Of a stretch of 64,000 nucleotides of DNA, positions 59,867 to 64,000 are shown in pieces. A program made the translations under genes and the position numbers. Source of the DNA: Methanobrevibacter sp. (GTDB lineage Archaea; Methanobacteriota; Methanobacteria; Methanobacteriales; Methanobacteriaceae). The notes beneath the pieces are model-generated. The model had not been told where the DNA came from. It saw nothing but the letters and a program-made list of their open reading frames with translations, and made no database searches. The stretch lies in assembly GCA_017407115.1 (NCBI GenBank), contig JAFQXD010000042.1, forward strand, positions 62,001 to 126,000, given 5' to 3'. How positions within the stretch are numbered: the first letter of the stretch is position 1; each line of letters opens with the position of its first letter.

Positions 59867-60934
59867 ATGCCAATAAAGAGAAATAACTTGAACGCACTTT
59901 ATAGTGCAATGGATAACCTTAACATCGGTAAGAAAGACAACAAGCAGAAGTCATACGAAATCGAAGGCTTATTTAAGCCGAAGATGGGTGCTGACGGTAA
60001 GTTTACTGTTGTTCTTAGATTCCTTCCAGCACACCCGGATGAAGAAATCCCTTGGGTAGAAAACCGTTCTCATATGTTCCAGCTTTCTAATGGTGCATGG
60101 TTCGGTTGTGACTGTGCTAAGAAGTGGAATGAACCATGTCCGATTTGCGATTATAACGCAAAGATTTGGAATAAGTATGGTAGAACCGATGAAGCTCGTT
60201 CCCGTGTAAAGGATAAGTGGAAGCCAAAGTTCTATTCTAACGTTTATATCGTTAAGAATCCGAACGCTCCAGAAACCGAAGGTCGTGTTTATCGTCTTGA
60301 ATATGGTCGTGCAATCATGAAGATGATTCAGGATGCAATGGCTGATAAGGATGATGCCGAACTTGGTGTAATTCCAGGTATCAATCCGTTCTCCTGGTGG
60401 GGTCCGAACGATAAGGCAGTTCTTGCAGGTGAAGATAAGGCAGGTGCAAACTTTGTTTGGGAAGGTGTTAAGGGTTCTAACGGTCCTAACTACTCTAGCT
60501 CGCACTTTAGCAATCCTCGTAGAATGTGCAAACTTGGTCAGGATGGTAAGCTCGTCGAAATGACTGATGCAGAACTTGATGTCGTTGAATCTCAGCTCTT
60601 CACATTGAAGGATATTGAAAAGCAGAAGGATCAGCTCCGTTCTTACGAAGACATCCTTAAGTTCTACAAGACCAAGAGTGGTGAAGATTTGTTTGCAGAA
60701 TTTGAAGATGGAACAGATTATACTGCAACTGTTAATACAGGTAAGACTGTAGAAGCTGATGATGACGATATGTTTGAAGCAGCACCAAGGAAGACAGCAG
60801 AAGTTCCAATGGAAAAGGAAGTTCCTACTGAACCGCTTTTCGAACCAGAATTTGAAGCAACAAAGCCAACAACTTCTAGTGTCGAAGCAGCGGAAGATGA
60901 AGAAGACTTCTTTGCAAGACTTGCAAACGGTTAA
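59867..60934 (+). CDS. 32: single-stranded DNA-binding protein gp32-like
   Basis: 355 residues (T4 gp32: 301). Basic N-terminus with LNALYSAMDNLN (B-domain type), OB-core with FGCDCAKKWNEPCPICDY as the zinc site (CxC ... CxxC), and an acidic C-terminal tail ending EDEEDFFARLANG that would bind partner proteins. Capsid-like codon bias fits an abundant protein. Coats replication intermediates and interacts with gp59 and UvsX. Confidence 0.93.
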   Translation: MPIKRNNLNALYSAMDNLNIGKKDNKQKSYEIEGLFKPKMGADGKFTVVLRFLPAHPDEEIPWVENRSHMFQLSNGAWFGCDCAKKWNEPCPICDYNAKIWNKYGRTDEARSRVKDKWKPKFYSNVYIVKNPNAPETEGRVYRLEYGRAIMKMIQDAMADKDDAELGVIPGINPFSWWGPNDKAVLAGEDKAGANFVWEGVKGSNGPNYSSSHFSNPRRMCKLGQDGKLVEMTDAELDVVESQLFTLKDIEKQKDQLRSYEDILKFYKTKSGEDLFAEFEDGTDYTATVNTGKTVEADDDDMFEAAPRKTAEVPMEKEVPTEPLFEPEFEATKPTTSSVEAAEDEEDFFARLANG

Positions 60935-60961
60935 ATTTTAGTTCTCCGAAATAAAAAATGT

Positions 60962-60996
60962 AAAACATAAGATGTAAAAGTCTTATGTTTTATTTT
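60962..60996 (+). terminator. terminator after gene 32
   Basis: AAAACATAAGA (60962-60972) pairs with TCTTATGTTTT (60981-60991), T-rich after. Confidence 0.8.
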
Positions 60997-61007
60997 AGGA
61001 TTTTATT

Positions 61008-61325
61008 ATGACAAAAAAGACAGATACAAAACCAAAGAAAGTTGATTTACAGAGAGCCAAGGATATTGCAGAAGTAATTGGTGCACTTTCACAGTTTACA
61101 CCAAGATTCGATACTGAAAATATTCCGCTCTTTTCAAGAAGATTTCTTCTCAAGAATTTACTTGGATTTACAGAAGAAGAATTAGAAGAAAATGACATTC
61201 TCATTAATGATGAATCTAATGCAATTCTTAAGTCATTAGAATATATGAGAGGTCCAGCAAATCAGGAAACTCCTGAAGTTGTAACAAAAACAAAAACTAA
61301 AAAACCAACAACAAAGGTAAATTAA
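61008..61325 (+). CDS. hypothetical small protein
   Basis: 105 residues: a Lys-rich start and end with a helical core (AKDIAEVIGALSQFT, FLLKNLLGFTEEELEEN). No motif recognised. SD AGGA; 1 nt from the dUTPase-like gene, so the two are co-translated. Confidence 0.7.
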   Translation: MTKKTDTKPKKVDLQRAKDIAEVIGALSQFTPRFDTENIPLFSRRFLLKNLLGFTEEELEENDILINDESNAILKSLEYMRGPANQETPEVVTKTKTKKPTTKVN

Positions 61326-61326
61326 A

Positions 61327-62082
61327 ATGATTGATACAAATAGCATGTATGGTAATGTTCAAGAAGAACAGGATTCATTCGTTCAACTTCAGAAGCAACT
61401 TAAGCAGAAGGTTGAAGGACAAAAGTTAACAGCAGAAGAAATTAAAATTCCTGATGTAGATGAAAATTATCCAACTAATGCTTTACAAGTAATGTTTGAT
61501 ATGCAAGAATCTTTGCAAAATATGCTTGGAAAGAAACGTGGAACTTTGACTCCAGATTCTAAAGAAAATTTATTTATTAAGTCTGGTATGTCAATTTATC
61601 ATTTAGGTAGTGTTGTAACCGAATTATTTGAACTTGATGAACAAATGCAAAAAGATAATTATGAAATTACAGATTTATCAAGATTTGAATTAACAGATGC
61701 TGTTCATTTCTTAATGAATACATTACTTTATATAAATTTAAAACCACGTCAAACTCTTGAATTTTATTATGATAAAGCAGTAGAAGATTATAAGACTGGA
61801 ACAGTTGGTGAAACTAGTATTAAATATCTTATTGGTGATTATATTATTGCATTTGGTCAGATTATGCAACAGCTACCATATAAAGCATGGAAAACTTATG
61901 AATCTTTTGAACCAAAAGTTCCATACACTGTTCTTTATGATATGGTTGATACATTAATGATTAAGTTTATTAAACTTTATGTGGCATTAGGTATGAAACC
62001 AGAAGATATTTGGAAGTTTTATTATGAAAAAAACAGAGAAAACTTCAAGAGACAGCAAAAAAATGGTCGTTACGAAAAATAA
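61327..62082 (+). CDS. all-alpha dUTPase/dCTPase-like pyrophosphatase
   Basis: 251 residues. Helical, with TELFELDEQMQK and ELTDAVHFLMNTLLYI giving the paired acidic motifs (E-x-x-E, D-x-x-H/D) of all-alpha NTP pyrophosphatases, and a closing FYYEKNRENFKRQQKNGRY similar to dimeric dUTPases (YxxKNxxNxxRQ). T4 gp56 has this activity and removes dUTP and dCTP. Role here: nucleotide-pool cleaning during replication. Family placement is by motif only. Confidence 0.75.
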   Translation: MIDTNSMYGNVQEEQDSFVQLQKQLKQKVEGQKLTAEEIKIPDVDENYPTNALQVMFDMQESLQNMLGKKRGTLTPDSKENLFIKSGMSIYHLGSVVTELFELDEQMQKDNYEITDLSRFELTDAVHFLMNTLLYINLKPRQTLEFYYDKAVEDYKTGTVGETSIKYLIGDYIIAFGQIMQQLPYKAWKTYESFEPKVPYTVLYDMVDTLMIKFIKLYVALGMKPEDIWKFYYEKNRENFKRQQKNGRYEK

Positions 62083-62104
62083 ATAAAAATGATAAGGACA
62101 GGTG

Positions 62105-62205
62105 AAACCTCTAGTTCACTTGGGAAAGGCGGCAACCTTTCCCTTACTTATTTCATAAATATTATAGTTATGATGCCCATAACTATATTTTTATACTAGA
62201 GGTTT
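62105..62205 (+). promoter_or_regulatory. SD-sequestering leader structure
   Basis: AAACCTCTAG (62105-62114) pairs with CTAGAGGTTT (62196-62205), covering the SD AGAGG. Inside are GGGAAAGG/CCTTTCCC (62122 with 62136) and ATAGTTATG/CATAACTAT (62164 with 62178), and a late-like box CATAAATA (62154-62161). Confidence 0.75.
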
Positions 62206-62208
62206 AAT

Positions 62209-63198
62209 ATGTTACAATGTAAAATATGTAACCAGGAATTTAATTCATATACTGGCTTAGCAGGACATATCAATTTAAAGCATCATATTTCATCAAAAGA
62301 ATATTATATTAAATATTTAAAACAAAATGATGAAGGTATTTGTCCTATTTGTGGAAAAGAAACAAAATGGTTTTCATTACGAAAAGGTTTTAGAAAACAT
62401 TGTTCAAAATCTTGTTCATCTGCAGATCCTAATGTTTATAAAATAAAGACAGAAACTGAATTTAAAAATACAGGTTATTATAATCAAATGGAAAATCCAA
62501 TTCATCATAAAAAGATGATCGAATTATCAAAGTTAAAAGAAAATCAAGAAAAACGAATACAATCTTGTAAAGATAACAACGGCTATGGAACAGGATTTCA
62601 AATAAAATCTGTTAAAGAAAAAGCAGAAAAAACAATCATAGATAAATATGGTGTTGATAATGTTTTTAAATTACCAGAAATTCATCAAATAGCAAATAAA
62701 ACTAAAGAAGAAAAATATAATAATAAAAATTATAATAATAGAGAAAAAGCAAAAGAAACATATTATAATAAAACTGGATATTATATACCATTACAAAATC
62801 CTGAAGTTAAATCAAAAGTTAAAAAATTGTATACATTTAATAATATAAAATTTGATTCTAGTTGGGAATTAGCATATTATATTTGGTTAAGTGATAATAA
62901 TATTAATTTTAAATACCAACCAAATATGCCACTTGAATATAAAGTTAATAATTTGATAAAATATTATTATCCAGATTTTTTAGTAAATAATCAATTTTAT
63001 GAAATTAAGGGTAATCAATTTTTTAATGAAAATAATCAATTAATTAACCCATTTAATAATACATTAGATATTGAAAAATATCAATGTATGATAGATAATA
63101 ATGTAAAAATATTAAGAGAAAAAGATATAATTCCAATATTAGATTATATAGAAATAAAATATGGTAAAAGCTATTTAAAACAGTTTAAAACTAATTAA
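62209..63198 (+). CDS. free-standing homing-endonuclease-like protein (PD-(D/E)XK core)
   Basis: 329 residues, AT-extreme. N-terminal finger CKICNQEFNSYTGLAGHI with HHISSKEYYIKYL, CPICGKE and a CSKSC pair, as in 54482 and 4001. Middle repeats DKYGVDNVFK and GYYIPLQNPEVK. The C-terminal nuclease FDSSWELAYYIWLSDNNINF, YYPDFLV and FYEIKGNQF is nearly identical to that of 50005-50931, so the two endonucleases share a nuclease domain but have different DNA-binding N-termini. Confidence 0.85.
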   Translation: MLQCKICNQEFNSYTGLAGHINLKHHISSKEYYIKYLKQNDEGICPICGKETKWFSLRKGFRKHCSKSCSSADPNVYKIKTETEFKNTGYYNQMENPIHHKKMIELSKLKENQEKRIQSCKDNNGYGTGFQIKSVKEKAEKTIIDKYGVDNVFKLPEIHQIANKTKEEKYNNKNYNNREKAKETYYNKTGYYIPLQNPEVKSKVKKLYTFNNIKFDSSWELAYYIWLSDNNINFKYQPNMPLEYKVNNLIKYYYPDFLVNNQFYEIKGNQFFNENNQLINPFNNTLDIEKYQCMIDNNVKILREKDIIPILDYIEIKYGKSYLKQFKTN

Positions 63199-63217
63199 AT
63201 TCTGACATTTTTATAAG

Positions 63218-63246
63218 AAGAGAAGATTTCATATCTTCTCTTTTTA
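63218..63246 (+). terminator. terminator
   Basis: AAGAGAAGAT (63218-63227) pairs with ATCTTCTCTT (63233-63242), T run. Confidence 0.85.
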
Positions 63247-63247
63247 T

Positions 63248-63255
63248 TATAAATA
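63248..63255 (+). promoter_or_regulatory. late promoter, leaderless type
   Basis: TATAAATA 4 nt before ATG 63260, directly behind the terminator hairpin. Confidence 0.85.
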
Positions 63256-63259
63256 ATGT

Positions 63260-64000
63260 ATGGCAGTTAATGAAGATAAAAGATTATCAGATTATGAACT
63301 AAAGACTTTGAGAGATCTTCAACAGTCTAGCAATACAGCATATGTTCCAGCATTTACTGAAACCGAAAACTATAAATTTGATTCTAAAGAATTGAATGGT
63401 CAAGTTTTACAGGCTGGAACTAATGTAACTATTGATAATAATAATGTAATTCGTTCTACTGATACAAAATTGAAAAGTAGTGATAATATTACCGTAACCC
63501 AAGATAATAAATTAGTATATACTGGTCCACAAGGAGAAGGAATAGATCTTGAAGAAGATAGTACAAATTTAACGATTTCAAGACAAAATGATGGTAAATA
63601 TAAAGTAAATCTTAATCTTAACTACGGTTCAGAAGTATCACAGGTTCATAACGGTGCGACAACTTATAATTGTACTTCTACATATTTTACTTCTTCAGAT
63701 GGCGGTAAATCAATAAAAGGTAATTTTGCAGGATTTGTAAATAATGCTATAACATTTGGTAGAGAACCAAGTGAAGGTAATGTTCCAAACAATCGTCTTA
63801 ATTTAGTTTTTAGCGAAGATATTTCTTTGCAATATTGGACTGATAGTTCAACAGATAGATGGATTTTAGCTACTCCAGATGATGTATTATCATTTAAAAA
63901 AGTAGACGGAACATATCCACCTTATGCAAGTCGTATTCATGGCGATTATTATTCTCAGCTTATTTTTAATATGCCAAATATTGCTGCATTAACTATGCAT
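63260..64000 (+). CDS. virion/fibre protein, 5' part only
   Basis: Open from ATG 63260 to the right edge (247 residues). An ATG at 63256 would stop after four codons. The start MAVNEDKRLSDYELKTLRDL is helical, then beta-rich, Thr/Asn-rich sequence (SDNITVTQDNKLVYTGPQG, NLTISRQNDGKYKVNL) typical of fibre or baseplate-appendage proteins. Truncated by the window end. Confidence 0.75.
   Translation, partial: MAVNEDKRLSDYELKTLRDLQQSSNTAYVPAFTETENYKFDSKELNGQVLQAGTNVTIDNNNVIRSTDTKLKSSDNITVTQDNKLVYTGPQGEGIDLEEDSTNLTISRQNDGKYKVNLNLNYGSEVSQVHNGATTYNCTSTYFTSSDGGKSIKGNFAGFVNNAITFGREPSEGNVPNNRLNLVFSEDISLQYWTDSSTDRWILATPDDVLSFKKVDGTYPPYASRIHGDYYSQLIFNMPNIAALTMH

Overview
The window is part of a T4-like, contractile-tailed phage genome: AT-rich and dense, with genes on both strands and no rRNA or tRNA genes seen. 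It holds much of a T4-type virion set: portal gp20, tube gp19, sheath gp18, prohead protease gp21, scaffold gp22, major capsid gp23, sheath stabiliser gp15, baseplate gp6, gp25, gp27, gp5-like spike, gp53 and gp48/54-like proteins, tape measure gp29, and the ATPase part of terminase gp17. It also holds a replication and recombination block: uvsW, uvsX, helicase 41, a 33-59-32 cluster and an all-alpha dUTPase-like protein. The host cannot be named. Many genes have Shine-Dalgarno sequences, while others appear to have no 5' leader at all.

Layout. 1-4861: a Gly-rich head-type protein, then a minus-strand cluster of small proteins, one of which copies a motif from the major capsid protein. 4911-19874: large fibre, baseplate, portal, tube, sheath and adhesin-like genes, mostly single-gene units. 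19925-28655: head morphogenesis (core, scaffold, capsid, protease) mixed with proteins that look packaged in the head. 28702-39864: baseplate and tail. 39923-47713: terminase fragment, two glycosyltransferases, an SPFH lipoprotein, gp53 and a second long fibre. 47714-48161: a gene-free stretch that looks like a promoter-driven structured RNA. 48162-63198: DNA metabolism, invaded by four homing-endonuclease-like genes. 63260-end: start of another virion protein.

Regulation visible in the sequence. T4-type late promoters (TATAAATA) precede about 30 genes. In at least nine cases the motif lies only 4-5 nt from the start codon, implying leaderless late mRNAs. Three intergenic regions carry a 12-bp palindrome, TATTTATAAATA, that is a late promoter in both directions. 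A second promoter type, with a TATATT -10 and in three cases a TTTACA-like -35, precedes nonstructural genes and often abuts a terminator hairpin.

Most notable. (1) uvsW is broken into two genes by a split intein, with a homing endonuclease gene between the halves; splicing would rebuild the helicase DEC(Q) motif. (2) The terminase large-subunit gene stops after a 35-residue intein N-fragment and its C-terminal half is not in the window: an atypically split terminase. (3) An approximately 300-nt structured RNA candidate lies at about 47843-48140. (4) The capsid N-terminal motif is copied in a second protein, and a recurrent EAxxIV..xGYxV peptide marks probable head-packaged proteins. (5) The endonuclease genes have leader hairpins that hide the ribosome binding site, two of them with a late promoter inside the hairpin.
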